Source of the DNA: Diphasiastrum complanatum
Taxonomy: Eukaryota; Streptophyta; Lycopodiopsida; Lycopodiales; Lycopodiaceae
NCBI GenBank assembly: GCA_029204225.1
Contig: CM055110.1
Coordinates: forward strand, 20,504,410 to 20,568,409
Direction: 5' to 3'
Length of the DNA: 64,000 nucleotides
The notes under the pieces are model-generated. The model had not been told where the DNA came from. It ran no database searches and was given only the letters and a program-made list of their open reading frames with translations. Position numbers and translations under genes: made by a program. Positions 19,183-31,244 of this stretch are shown here, in pieces; the first letter of the stretch is position 1, and each line of letters opens with the position of its first letter.

Positions 19183-21566
19183 TCAGAACTCAAAATGAAC
19201 TTTGAAGAGTGCCATTGACTCACTATCTCCGTTGGAAGCTTGAGATATCTTGGCTATGGAGTGCTTAATTATCTCTGTTCTGTGAGTTAGAACAAAGTTT
19301 TCCTTGTTAATCTCTAGGCCTAGAATGTAATGGATCCCTCCTAGATCTTGCATTTCAAACTCACTTCCAAGTGCTAGCTTAGTTTCTTTAAGCTTGATAC
19401 AACTTCTACAAAGAATAATGTCATCAACATAGATTAGAAGAATGACAATATTACTATTAACAAACTTTAGATACATGAAAGGATCATAGTCACTAAGGAC
19501 AAATCCTAGTGAGATAAGAAAAGAGTTGAGTTTTGAATATCATGATCTTGGTGCTTGCTTTAGTCCATAAAGACTTTTGAAGAGCAAGCACACTTTGGAC
19601 TCATCCTTGATGAATCCTTGAGGTTGTTCCATATAAATCTCATCCTCAAGATAACCATTTAAGTTGAATACATCTATTTGGAACACCTTCCATTTGAAAA
19701 AACAAGCAAGAGAGATAAGAGTTCTTATTGTCAACATCTTTGCAACGGGTTCGAAGGTCTCCTCATAGTCAAGGTCATAGCAAATTCTTTAGCACATAAT
19801 CTTGCCTTGAACTTGTTGATGGTGCCATGATGATTGGATTTGATTCAAAATACCCACTTGCATCCAATCACAAGCTTGGATGGTGGATCCATAAGCTCCC
19901 AAGTATTGTTGGTGATCAATGCATCATCATACTCTTGCTTCATGGCATCATACCACTCCTTGGTATTGAGTGCCTCTTGAACATTCTTTGGTTCTTCATG
20001 AGAAACAAAAAAAGCATAGTTAGTGGAATCAAGATCCACTTGCTTGCCTTTATCAACATATGAGAGCCTCTTAGGCTCGGATCTATCTCTCATAGATCAT
20101 CTTGGTGAAAAAATCCGAGGAGACTCCTCTTCAATTCTCGACCCCATCACATCATAATTTTCTTCAATAGCAATAGTTGGTGATGCATCTAGAGATGCCT
20201 TGATGTCCGTCCCTTCCAAATTAGATTTTTGCTCTTCATCTCTACTCTCAATCACAACAGAGGTAGAGATAATAAAGACTCTATAGGCTTTCTTGGTGGA
20301 CGAATATCCAACCATTATCCCTTTGCATGAAGCAGGATCATTTTTCTTCCTTGTTTCTAAGAGAATATGGACAAGACATATGCATTTAAAAACTCTAAGG
20401 TGATCAACCTTAGGCTTCTTCATAAATAAGATCTCATATGGTGACTTTCCTCCAAGAGCAATATGAGGGAGTCTATTGCAAAGATAATTTGCACAACTTA
20501 CGGCTTCTCCCCAAAAGTCTCTTGGCAAATATGCCTCAATCCTTATGGATTTGGCACATTCACATGAGGATCTATTCTTTCTCTCAGCCACTCCATTTTG
20601 AGATGGAGAGTAGGCACAAAAGAACTCCCTTTTGATGCCTTCAAGCTCACAATGGTCATGAAATTTATTGGAGATATACTCTCCTCCTCCATCACATCTA
20701 AAAGCTTTAATCTTCAATGAGAATTGTTTTTCAACATAAGATTTAAAATAAAATGATCAAACACCATAGATTTAGAAGCAAGAAGATATAACCAAGTGAA
20801 TCTTGTGAAATCATCAATAAAAATTACAAAAACAAGTGGCTCCTCCTTTGCTCATAGATGATGAGAAATGAACATCCGATGGATCAAATCCATATGATGT
20901 TTACTCTTGATAGAAAATCTTGTAAATGGCTTCTTGCGAGATTTAGAAATAGCACAAGTCTCACATGGCTTGATCTCCTTGGAAAATGACTTTGGCAAGC
21001 CAATAGCTATGGCTTCTTTGATCATAGCGAGCATGGATTTATAGTTGGGATGTCCCAACATCCTATGCCATAACTCCTCCATAGATAGCTTGTTCACAAA
21101 AGCAACATGACAAGCATTTACACATTCTCTTGGATCTAGTTTATAGATGCCTCCAATTCTAGATCCTAGTACGAGTATCTCATCATTCTTTTTGATAGTA
21201 CAAGTATGAACATTGAATTTCACATTATGGCCATTATCAAGCAATTGGCCAACACTAATAAGATTCTTTGTAAGCTTAGGTACAAAAAGAACTCTAGTAA
21301 GAGAAAGAACTTTAGAAGATTCAAGCTTTAAGGGAATGTTTCCTATTCCTTCATAGGACATTCATAATCATTTGCAGTGTATATTGATTTCGCGGCTCCA
21401 TCATAAGGTGCAATAGAAGAGAAAGAGTCCTTGGAGCTACACATATGTGAAGAGGCTCCACTATCAATATACCATAATCCATCCTTCTTGAAAGGAGAGG
21501 ATGAGAAGCTAGAGACCATAAGAGATCCCTCTCTATCACTTGCAATAGCGTCTTCTGTAAAAGTTT
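19183..21566 (-). pseudogene. Truncated Copia pol (protease-integrase-RT)
   Basis: Minus-strand fragments in order: protease with WYIDSGASSHMCSS (21343-21585), GAG-pre-integrase/zinc site (ELWHRMLGHPNYKS, 20852-21361), integrase core (CDGGGEYIS and NGVAERKN, 20097-20717), then RT pieces (19845-20093; IRTLISLA...SLYGLKQAPRS at 19540-19737; LLIYVDDIIL near 19400-19440). RNase H is lost at the left end. Gag is lost at the right, where coding text stops at about 21566 and LTR sequence begins with no primer site. Frameshifts separate the pieces. It is closely related to 23419-26589. Confidence 0.85.
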
Positions 21567-22202
21567 TTAGATTCTTAAGATCCAATCAACTTGAAAGATC
21601 TTTGGTTAGAAAGAGAAATACACTACCAATCTCACCAATGTAGAAAAATAAGCATCTACATAGAAAATGAGATGCAAACACTAATATAACTTGATCAAAG
21701 TTAATTGAAATAATAAAGTACTATTGTTGTCCGTACAAAACTAGCAAGCTATTGTATTTCACACGTATGGATCCAAAAATAACAATTATAGATCATTCTA
21801 CACATAAAATTGCATACAATCACAAATATAGTGCACCAATGGATAGTAGAACCCAAGAGAAGCATGGATAAGCATGAAATGAGATAGAGAAGAGATAAGA
21901 TCACTCTCTCCATGAGTTACATCCTTTTATAATAGGTCCAAACCCTATTTGGCCACTTGGCTTTCCCTCCAAAATGCTAACCCTACTATTTTTGGATCTA
22001 GATTCAAAGTACCCAACATTCAAATTTGAATTTACTCAAACTCGCCTTCTAACTTTTCCATACTTTCAAAAAGTGTTGATTCAAATGACATTTAGACTAA
22101 TGAACTTTGAAAAGTCAATCTCTAAGTTCAAAAACAAAGGTAGCCTCAATATGTCAAATATGGAATATAGCAAATATGATGAAACTAATTGAAAGTTTCA
22201 CA
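21567..22202 (-). repeat. Copia LTR (minus orientation)
   Basis: Related to 17540-18182. It reads TGTGAAACTTTC on the minus strand from 22202. The right flank is the end of an RNase H frame, so it is the 3' LTR of the element to its right. It is truncated at its left end into pol of the neighbour. TTTCACACGTATGG and CCGTAC occur near 21720-21770. Confidence 0.8.
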
Positions 22203-22733
22203 CTCTCTCTTCAACTAATTTTAGCATGGCCTTTGATAACACTCCAAGTGATGTCCTATGCTTCATGAACAAGTCCTTTCACAATGCTTTGGTGAAGATA
22301 TCAGCTACACATTCCTTTGAAAATACATGTTGAAGCTCCACCTCTTTTGCAATGACTTGCTCCCTCACAAAATGATATTCCACCTCAATGATGCTTGTTC
22401 CTAGCATGAATGATAAGATTGGTTGCCAACCTTTGGGCATGAAACTCATTGCTACAAAAACAAGACAACACTAGCTTTCAAACAAGCTATTTAGAAATTT
22501 TTTTTGGATCAAACATGAAAGAGAACCCTCAAACTGAAATTGGATGTTCCTCACATGTGTCTGAGCACACGATTCCGTATGGTACCAGGTTAGACCCAAT
22601 CAATGCCCTATTGATCTCTTTTGATCCGAGATTGAACAAGATAGCTAGGAAAATGGATCTTGACAATTTGTAGCTCAATATTGGTGGAAAATTTTCATAT
22701 TAATGATTGGAAATCATTGGTAATCTTTGCTAG
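22203..22733 (-). pseudogene. Copia RNase H tail fused to gag/leader
   Basis: 22203-22440 on the minus strand is a frameshifted RNase H end (HARSKHIEV-like, ADIFTKAL-like text). 22441-22733 is leader or gag-proximal sequence ending at a primer site. The core of gag-pol is missing, as in the element at 16112-18182. Confidence 0.7.
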
Positions 22734-22745
22734 GCTCTGATACCA
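22734..22745 (-). other. Primer-binding site
   Basis: GCTCTGATACCA on the plus strand, the complement of the initiator-Met site, directly abutting the LTR that begins at 22746. Confidence 0.9.
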
Positions 22746-23418
22746 TGTGAATTTCACATGTGTGGAGTGTCCACTACATGTGATTTAGATCTCCTAAGGT
22801 GTGTGTGATAAAAATACAGCAAAGTAAAGCCATTTGATCCTAGAAATGCTCAAGAAAGCACCTACTTAGGATCCAAACAAGATCTAGAAGCTAGATTACT
22901 AATCAATACATTGATTCCTATCTTATCTTGGCTTGAACTCCATGAATTAGGTCCAAAACTCTTCACACGTGTGAAAGTACGGCCAATGGCATTCATCAAT
23001 CAAATCATAGACTCAAACTAGTCAAGAAGGAAAATCTCGATTCTGCTCATAATTGGATAGAAATCCCATCACATATTTATACATGTAGAGCTCGGATCTG
23101 AGCATATTAGGGCTTATATATATTCATCATAACCTAACCCTAACATCTAACCTAAATATCCACTTGATCCACCCTATTTAGGGTCAATACCTTGAGATCC
23201 AAAAACAATGAGAAAAATGCTATTTTTAGCTCCTACTTTTTCTCTACCCTATCTATGCACTCTTTGAATATATCCCAAAGGTACCATTCCAAAGCTAGGT
23301 TAATGATTTGACTTAGAATAAGGTATCCTATGCTTTTGGCATGTGTGACATCCCACAACATGGTCTCAAAGTCATTTACAAGTGGTAATTATGCAAACTA
23401 GCTTGTGTAAATTTAACA
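22746..23418 (-). repeat. Copia LTR shared by two neighbouring elements
   Basis: 673 bp with TG...CA ends (minus strand begins TGTTAAATTTACAC). On its left is a primer site, as for a 5' LTR. On its right is a purine tract (GTGAGGAGGAG on the minus strand) and an RNase H frame, as for a 3' LTR. It carries TTCACACGTGTGAA at 22972-22985 followed by GTACGG. Confidence 0.9.
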
Positions 23419-26400
23419 CTCCTCCTCACAACTAGTTTGAAGATAACATAGACTTGCTTATCAACCCTAGGGCTAATCTTAACTTCACAAATGCAGCTCC
23501 TTGAAGTGGTTTAGTGAGGATATCAGCAATACATTTACTACTTGCCACATGCTCCAAACATATCTCCTTTGATTGCACCTTCTCTCTCACAAAATGATGA
23601 GAGATCTCAATATGTTTTGACCTTGCATGGAAGATTGGATTGGTTGCAAGGTGTTGGGCTGAAATGTTGTCATTGTAGAGAGCTAGAACAACATCTAAAC
23701 TCATGACTTTCAACTCCATAAGTAGTCTTTGGTCCATAATAGCTCTTTGTAGTAGTGGTGAGAGCTTTATACTCAGCTTCGGTTGAAGAAATTAAGATGG
23801 TTTCTTGTTTCTTTGACAACCAAGAAACTACTCCTCCACCAATGAATGTTGCATAGACACTTGTGGACTTCCCATCCCTTTTGTCACCTGCAAAATTCAA
23901 GTCACTAAAGGCATGTAAATCAATGACATCTCCTGTATAGAGAATTCCATGATCTAGAGTACTCAAGATGTATCTCAAGATTCTTTTAGTATTTTTCCAA
24001 TGTATCACTAATGAATCTTGCATATATTGACTTAGCCTACAAACACTAAAGCATAGATAAGGCCTAGTTATGGTGATCCACATTGAGGAGCATATAGTTT
24101 GCCTATAAAGAGTGATGTCCATAAATGATGCTTTATCACTTTTATTGAGCACTTTTACATCTTGCTCCATTGGTGTTTCTACATGCTGCAATCTTCCATC
24201 TTGAATCTATTGAGCAAACTTTAAGCATACTTTGTTTGACTAATGAAGATGAAATCAGAACCTCTAAGTACTTTTATGCCCAACATAAAGTGAAGTTGAC
24301 CAAGATCTATCATCTTAAATTCTAGTGATATATTTTTCTTGGTTTTCTCAATACCATCAATGTTATCACGACTAAGGATGATGTCATCTACATTATGTAC
24401 AATGCTACAACGTCAATCTGTCCATTCTGTCTGGTTTGGGCATTGTAATACCAAGAACAAATCTAATGAATGCCATGAAGCCTGGTAACAGGCAGAAACA
24501 GTTCTGAAGAAGCAAAGAGACAGCCGACAGATTGTCTGGAGTAGGGGATCTCTAAACAACTTGCTTGCATTTATCAACATATGAGAGCATCTTAGGCTCG
24601 GATCTATCTCTCATAGATCTTCTTGGTGAAAAAATCCGAGGAGACTCCTCTTCAATTCTCGACCCCATCACATCATAACTGTCTCCAATAGCAATAGTTG
24701 GTGATGCATCCAGAGATGCCTTGATGTCAGTCCCTTCCAAATTAGATTTTTGCTCTTCATGGAAAATAACATCTCTACTCTCAATCACAATAGAGGTAGA
24801 GATAATAAAGACTCTATAGGCCTTCTTGGTGGATGAATATCCAACCATGATCCCTTTGCATGAAGTAAAATCATCTTTCTTCCTTGTTTCCAAGGGAATA
24901 TGGACAAAACATATGCATCCAAAAACTCTAAGGTGATCAACCTTAGGATTCTTCATAAATAAGATCTCATATGGTGACTTTCTTCCAAGAGAATTATGAG
25001 GGATTCTATTGCAAAGATAATTTTCACAACTTATGGCTTCTCCCCAAAAGTCTTTTGGCAAAGTTTCCTCAATCCTTATGGCTTTGGCACATTCACATAA
25101 GGATCTATTCTTTCTCTCGGCCACTCCATTTTGAAATGGAGAGTAGGCACAAGAGAACTCCCTTTTGATGCCTTCAAGCTCACAATAGTCATGGAATCTA
25201 TTGGAGATATACTCTCCTCCTCCATCACATCTAAAAGCTTTAATCTTCAATGAGAATTGCTTTTCAACATAAGCTTTGAAAATAAAGAAATGATCAAACA
25301 CAATAGATTTAGAAGCAAGAAGATATAACCAAGTGAATCTTGTAAAATCATCAATATAAGTTATAAAACAAGTGACTCCTCCTTTGCTCATAGATGATGA
25401 GAAATGAACATCCGAGTGGATCAAATCCAAATGATGTTTACTCTTGATAGAAGATCTTGTAAATGGCTTCTTATGAGATTTAACAATAGCACAAGCCTCA
25501 CATGGCTTGATCTCCTTGGAAAATGACTTTGGCAAGCCAATAGCTGTGGCTTCTTTGATCATAGCGAGCATGGATTTATAGTTGGGATGTCCCAACATCC
25601 TATGCCATAACTCCTCCATAGATAGCTTGTTCACATAAGAAACATTACAAGCATTTACACATTCTCTTGGATATAGTTTATAGATGTCTCCAAATCTAGA
25701 TCCTAGTGCAAGTATCTCATCATTATTTTTGATAGTAGAAGTATCAACATTGAATTTCACATCAAGGCTATTATCAAGCAATTGGCAAACACTAATAAGA
25801 TTCTTTGTAAGCTTAGGTACAAAAAGAACTTTAGTAAGAGAAAGAATTTTAGAATATGCAAGCTTTGAGGGAATGTTCCCTATTCCTTCAATTGGACATT
25901 CATAATCATTTGCAGTGTATATAGATTTCTTGGCTCCATCATAAGGTGAAATAGAAGAGAAAGAGTCCTTGAGCTACACATATGTGAAGAGGCTCCCCTA
26001 TCAATATACCATAATTCATCCTTCTTGAAAGGAGAGGATGAGAAGCTAGAGACCATAATAGATCCCTCTCCATCACTTGCAATAGTGTCTTCCTTCTCGT
26101 TGGTGATGTTGGCTTGCTTGAGTTGATTCTTCTTCTTGAAGCAATTGGTGGCATAATGGCCTTTCTTGCCACAATAAAAGCACTTAATCTTCTTCTTCTG
26201 GAGCTTGGATATAGAAGAACTCAAGAAATCATCTTTCTCCTCATCTTTGGCTTTGGCTTTGGCTTTGTCCTTGCTTGAGAATTGTTGATATTGGCTCTTG
26301 CTCCTTCCTTTGTACTTGTCCTTGACAAATAAAGCTTTGTCATAATTATGATTGAGTGATAGCTTGTCCATCCTCAAGAGTTTGTACTCTTGTCTTGATT

Positions 26401-26589
26401 CTTCACAAATAAGCACACTTTGAAGGGCCTCCAAGCTTGGTAGCCCCTCCTTAATGGCATAGGATTGGACAAGGTTGTCAAGTTCATTTCTCAAGCCATT
26501 GAGAATGACTTGGACTAGCTCACTTTGATTGATTGAATCACCAATGCATGGAAGCTCCCTATGAATATCCTTGACTCTCAAAACATATA
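23419..26589 (-). pseudogene. Degenerate Copia gag-pol
   Basis: Order on the minus strand: gag from about 26589 (LRVKDIHRELPCIGDS, then CCHC CFYCGKKGHYATNC, 25880-26767 frame); protease WYIDRGASSHMCSS, where the catalytic DSG reads DRG; integrase in a long frame 24552-25781 (LWHRMLGHPNYKS, HSDVH, CDGGGEYIS, NGVAERKN); RT disrupted at 24200-24552; RNase H in frames 23670-24191 (SDLNFAGDKRDGKS, SSTEAEYKAL) and 23432-23737 (HARSKHIEI). The catalytic change, frameshifts and a foreign patch in RT make it dead. The 5' end including its LTR is lost at 26589. Confidence 0.88.
24395..24552 (-). other. Foreign patch in the RT of the degenerate Copia
   Basis: Homology to sister elements stops next to the YVDD-equivalent codons near 24400 and resumes at about 24552 in the region before RT. 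The intervening 158 bp is unlike the sister elements. On the minus strand its end reads RQNGQIDVVALY, like the residues just before YVDD in other Copia families. It may be a template switch between families or a deletion with filler. Confidence 0.5.
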
Positions 26590-26830
26590 AAAAAAAATTA
26601 CTTTTTTTTTTGGCCACATGGACGACGTCCACATGGCTGGGCCATCGGAATCCAACGTCACGTGGCAAAAAAAAGCGTGAAAAAAAAATTCCCGTATTTT
26701 TTTTTGCCACGTGGATGTTGGATTCCGACAAAAAAAACATCCAATTTTTTTGCCACGTGGCCGTCACACTCCAACACTTTTGTTTTTCCTTCGAAATCCG
26801 ATGGATTTTAAATGTGTCGGGATTTCAACA
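26590..26830. repeat. Foldback segment with repeated GCCACGTGG
   Basis: Arms at 26646-26674 (CGGAATCCAACGT.CACGTGGC then A8) and 26697-26728 (T-run, GCCACGTGG, ATGTTGGATTCCG) are near-perfect reverse complements about 30 bp long. A third GCCACGTGG with its T-run lies near 26745-26760, and a nested CCACATGGACG.CGTCCACATGG at 26614-26635. Copia homology stops at 26589. This looks like the end of a foldback or MITE-like DNA element. Confidence 0.6.
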
Positions 26831-27712
26831 CTACTAAAAAATAGAAAAAAAATTAAAATTTCATGATATGAACTTTTACTTCAGTGTGGAGATTATGACA
26901 AGAACTGCAAATATACTATGTATGGCATATAGTACTACATAGCAACTAACCTCTTACAATCGTTTCAAACACGTAGAATGAATATTTAGATCAACTATGA
27001 TTCACAATATTATACAAGTCACTAATACACTACGAACCCATTCGTTAACTGGTATGGAAACTAGCATAATTTGCAACCAAACATATTCCAATTGACAAGA
27101 AGTGCATACGAAAAATATATGATTATGGAAAATGACATAGATGAAATGAACTGAAAATAGATAAAGCATGCCTATTTGTGAGTGCATATGCATGTAGCCG
27201 GAAAGCGAAGAAGTGCTAGTCATGAATGCTTCAATTGATTCTACTATGTTTGTCACTTTGCTTCTTTCCTTTGCTAGGACAGAACTGCTCTCAACTAAAA
27301 CAGCCATGAGGGCTCTCATTGACAATAAATCGGTGAGTTCTCAATGGTTGTTGATAGATCAGCTTTAGACAACTGTTGCAAGCTCCATTTTCATGGTCAT
27401 GAAGGCTCAGTTAGTTGAGTCTCTGATCTAACAACTAGCTTAGTGATGGCTTTCCTTTATATCTAATACTCATAGGCGTAGTGAAGGCTTGCAAAGTAGT
27501 AGCAGTGATGGTCAGATGTATTCTAGAGGTAGCGATGTTAATAATCACATCTCTCAACTCTCTTTTAGAAATCAGCAATAATCCTTCAGTACTTTGGAAG
27601 TCAACATTCAATTCATCATCGACTATAACGTGATTGAATGGTTAGATGGCTCACTCATCTAGATGTTGATAGGGTCAAACTTGGCATAGATGGCAAATTG
27701 ATCAAATCCACA
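26831..27712. other. Unassigned spacer
   Basis: AT-rich sequence without a supported gene. A minus-strand frame at 27002-27325 has no recognisable motif. Confidence 0.3.
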
Positions 27713-28347
27713 TGTAATGTCTCTATTGAGCCAAATTAGTGTAGGAGGTGAAACTCGAGCTAAATAGGTTGTTGACAGGTGTTTTAGTTTAGTTTGATGA
27801 GTGACAAGTCAAAGTTCAAGAGGTCCATTAGAATTTAGAGGTGGAAGAATCAATGGTCCAATAAGAGTTGAGATATGCTTGTGAACTGACCAATAGAATC
27901 AAGAGGTGGATGCATCAATGGTCCATAGGATTAAGAGGTTGTAAATATGAGGTCCAATCATGTTTAGAATTAGCTCGTAGATCCATTGTACTTCTCATTT
28001 TATGCTAAGTGATTTTGAGTTCAAGTGAGTTTTTGAGACTAAGTGCTTTCTTGCATTCTCTCTCTACCCGAGAGCCATTTCTTGCATTTTCTCTCTACCC
28101 GAGAGCTATTGGTTGGATTCCCTCTCTACCCAAGAGTTGGCTATTTTTGTCCGTAATTTCTATTTTGAAACACTTCCCACACGAGTGTATGTACTTTGGA
28201 AGTGAGTTAATGCATGTAGTAGTGTGTTATTGCCATTGAGAGTAAGATAGATCTTGAATCTCAATCTAATCTTGATCATTGTGCATCCACACACCTTAGG
28301 AGATCTAAATCACATGTAGTGGGCACTCCACACCTGTAAAACTCACA
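27713..28347 (+). repeat. Probable solo Copia LTR (plus orientation)
   Basis: The reverse complement resembles the LTR at 44706-45311: shared blocks include TCTCTCTACC(C)GAGAG, AATCAAGAGGTGG-like and CATCCACACACCTTAGGAGATC near its end. The end reads CACACCTGTAAAACTCACA. No primer site or polypurine tract follows. The start is approximate. Confidence 0.6.
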
Positions 28348-29040
28348 ACATTGTTCATCATTAGTTTTTTTGAGGATGGACCAGTATTCTTTGCTAGTTT
28401 TGCTGATGGAAATGAAGCTAAGGGAGGCTCATTATGTTACTCATTCATGGACAAGTTCATAAGTATTGAGGATATCTTATGGAAAGATGGAGATGGAGGC
28501 TCATTCATGGAGTTTTATGGAGGAAACAATATGAGAAAGGACAAATATGGAGGACGAATGCATGAAAGTGGTTGGTTGGTTGTTATTTTCCAAAAATATC
28601 ATAGGTGGACGCATGGAGGGATCATAGTCTTTACATTCTGTATGTTGTTCTTCATGCGCTAGTTTCATCTTGATATACAAAATTCCCTCTACATCACCTT
28701 CACCCTCTGTGGTAAGATTAGCTTGCTTGAAGAACTTTTTCTTCTTGAAACAACTAGAAGCAAAATGTTCCTTCTTACCACAAAAGAAGCACTTCATTTC
28801 GGATTTGCCACTTGTTGATGGTTGTGATGAATCCTCATCACCCTCCTTGGATTTGTCCTTCTTGGAGTGTGCCTTCAATTCACCCCTGCCTTTGCCATGA
28901 GAGAAGAAAGCATTCTCCTCACATCCATTCCTGAGTTGTCCCATCCTAGCAGCTTGTGCTCAAGCCTACTCTCCTCGACCACCAAGACTCCTTATAGACT
29001 CTCGATGGATGGTAGCTCTCCTTGGATTGTATAAGATTGA
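28348..29040 (-). pseudogene. Copia gag remnant
   Basis: Minus-strand frame 28501-28944 has a basic linker and a CCHC-like knuckle (CFFCGKKEHFASSC, with the usual Gly before His changed to Glu). It then diverges into tandem-like GGAGGCTCATTCATGG text near 28420-28520. Gag text continues weakly to about 29040. No protease motif. Confidence 0.65.
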
Positions 29041-30357
29041 ACAAGGTAAGCAAAGGTTAGCAACACAGTAAAAAATAAAAAGAAATAAAACTCCATGGCA
29101 TGTGTATTGTAAGTCCACATATGAGTAAATTTAAATACTATGGCATGTGTTTTGTAAAGTCCATGGATAGAAGCTTAAATAAATAGAAACTTAAATATAA
29201 CTTAAGAAACTTAAGCTTAGAAATAAAAGATTCTAAGTTATCTTAAGTTCTAAAGTTAGAGACTCAAGTTTAGAGATTCTAAAGTTCTAAGATCTAAATC
29301 AGAAGTTAAGAGGCCTTAGAATGGCAAGTTTAGAAACTAATCCCATAAGTTAGTGGAAGCTTATGGAAGGCTCTTCTTGCTATAAGAAGAGAGGCATTAT
29401 TTCCCTTGTAAATAACACTTTGAGATTGTGACAAATTGCTTTGTGATTATCTTGTGTTTCATTGTGTTCCCTTTGGGAAGGTGCATAGCTTGAGGGAAGG
29501 TGTTCGGACCTCCTCTTGCCTCATTTTTATCGATTTTTCTACATAGTTTGCTTTGTTTTTCTTTTTACCATTGCTAACGTGCTTGTGTGTATGCTTGCTT
29601 GCTCTTCTTCACACTACAACACATGTCTTCTCCCCATGTCCTACATGAGCGACTGAGTGGGGGAAGCAACAAAAATGTCAACTTGGACATTTTCTCTGAA
29701 AGAAGTGACCCAAGTGACATTTTTTTTTCACTAATCAGGTATATGAGGATTCGCCGGACTGTCTGCAGCCATAACAAAACCTTATCTTTCATCTTATCAC
29801 CTCTACGAATTCTGAGCCTGTTCAGATTTCCAGAAATCAACATGTCTTACTGTCAAGGTCCTCTATTTTCCAACCAAATCTTTGAATTAAAATTTGCCAA
29901 TTCTACTGAGGCTAGATCTATGAAAGGTCAGTCCTCTAGCAACTCTGAGAATTCTATCTCAGAGATTTAGCCTATTTTAAGCAAACACTTTTTTAACTAT
30001 TGACCTGGTCTATCAGTAAAACTTTAGTTTCAAAATTCGTCGACCATACCACAAAATTGTCCATAATCTGAAACTTTTCTATACACGATGCTCGGCAAAT
30101 TCCATCCTTTACAAAAATTCCAAAAAAAATACATATCAGTATTTTAACAATGAGAATTCTCTATCAAAATTCATGAGTACTGTATTCTAATTCATCAACC
30201 TGTCTGTTGTTACTCCAGAAAATCAAGAAAACCATTTTTTTACCTTTTTGGACAAAGTACAGTACAATATTATATATATGTATTGATCTTCTGTTCTTAA
30301 CCTTGTATCATGTCAAGAGACTATGCCGAATCTTCCAATCCCAATCCTTCACACCTA
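29041..30357. other. Unassigned; perhaps LTR and leader of the Ty3/Gypsy relic
   Basis: 29050-29560 is AT-rich with repeated (T/C)TTAAGTT.. and AAACTTAA words and ends in promoter/leader-like sequence. It lies just upstream of a Ty3/Gypsy gag (30360). An LTR would be expected here, but no paired copy or primer site was seen in the window. Confidence 0.3.
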
Positions 30358-30359
30358 GA

Positions 30360-30548
30360 ATGAAGAATTTCACATATTGATGTACCAAAGTATGATGGAC
30401 AATCTGACCTAGTCAGATTTCTTCAAGAATTTGATAACGCATGTTGTTTCTATGGAGACACCTTTGAAACAGAAAAATTTAGATTATTCTCTATAGTGCT
30501 CTATGGAACCGCCAAAGAGTGGTATCTCAACCTAGAAGCTCATGATCT
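30360..30548 (+). pseudogene. Ty3/Gypsy gag, part 1 (left of the inserted Copia)
   Basis: Reads IDVPKYDGQSDLVRFLQEFD and, further on, LFSIVLYGTAKEWYLNL, a retrotransposon gag (PF03732-like) domain. It breaks at the target duplicate GATCT (30544-30548) of the Copia at 30549-35697 and resumes at 35698 in the same sense. Confidence 0.8.
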
Positions 30549-31230
30549 TGTAAAAATTACAGCAAATAAGGATCCTAAAACACTTGAAATGATGAGGGAA
30601 ACAATAGATTATGATTTCATAAGATTAGCACAAGTTGAACCATCAAAATCCATCAAAAATCTATGCTTGAACCTCACTAAATGGCCCAAATCCTTGAAGA
30701 AGGCTTCACACGTGTGAAAGTACGGCCTCCCATAGTCTGAGTACTGTACATCAGGCCTACATTCAATCCTATAATAATTAGTAATCACAAGTACTCAAAC
30801 AATTATGAACATAGAGAGCAATTGCACCATTATGAGAGAAAAATCATGAAATTGCTTGATTGATTTTGGTGAGATATCATCACCTATATATACATGATCC
30901 ATCACGGTTTTGGGTAGGTATGAGTAGCCCTAAGCCTATCCCTAATGCTAATTTTGGTGGATCTTTCATCCCTACCAAGTTAGGGTTGGAATCTTGGAGA
31001 TCCCTCAACAATGCAAAAATTACCAAAAATAGCTCCTATTTTTTCTCCCTTGTATCTAAGCATAATTTGGACTCATTCCAAAGGTTCTAACACTTAGGTC
31101 TACTTGAGAACATCCTTATGAATGGAATCCTATGCTATTTGGCACGTGTGACAAGCCCCATCATGACCACCTAACTATTTACAAGTCATATGACCAAAAC
31201 TAGTCAAACTAGAATTGTGAATTTTTAACA
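30549..31230 (-). repeat. 3' LTR of the Copia in Gypsy gag
   Basis: 682 bp. On the minus strand it begins TGTTAAAAATTCAC after the purine tract GTGAGGAGGAG. TTCACACGTGTGAA at 30705-30718 is followed at once by AGTACGG. Confidence 0.93.
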
Positions 31231-31244
31231 CTCCTCCTCACTAT

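Noticed and set aside
26829-26845. CACTACTAAAAAATAG, like a CACTA transposon end
   Set aside because: The TIR-like string is isolated; no mirrored end, no 3-bp target duplication and the subterminal repeats lie on the wrong side.
29587-29970. 127-codon plus-strand frame upstream of Gypsy gag
   Set aside because: No gag motif and opposite-strand frame of similar length; more likely leader or LTR sequence.
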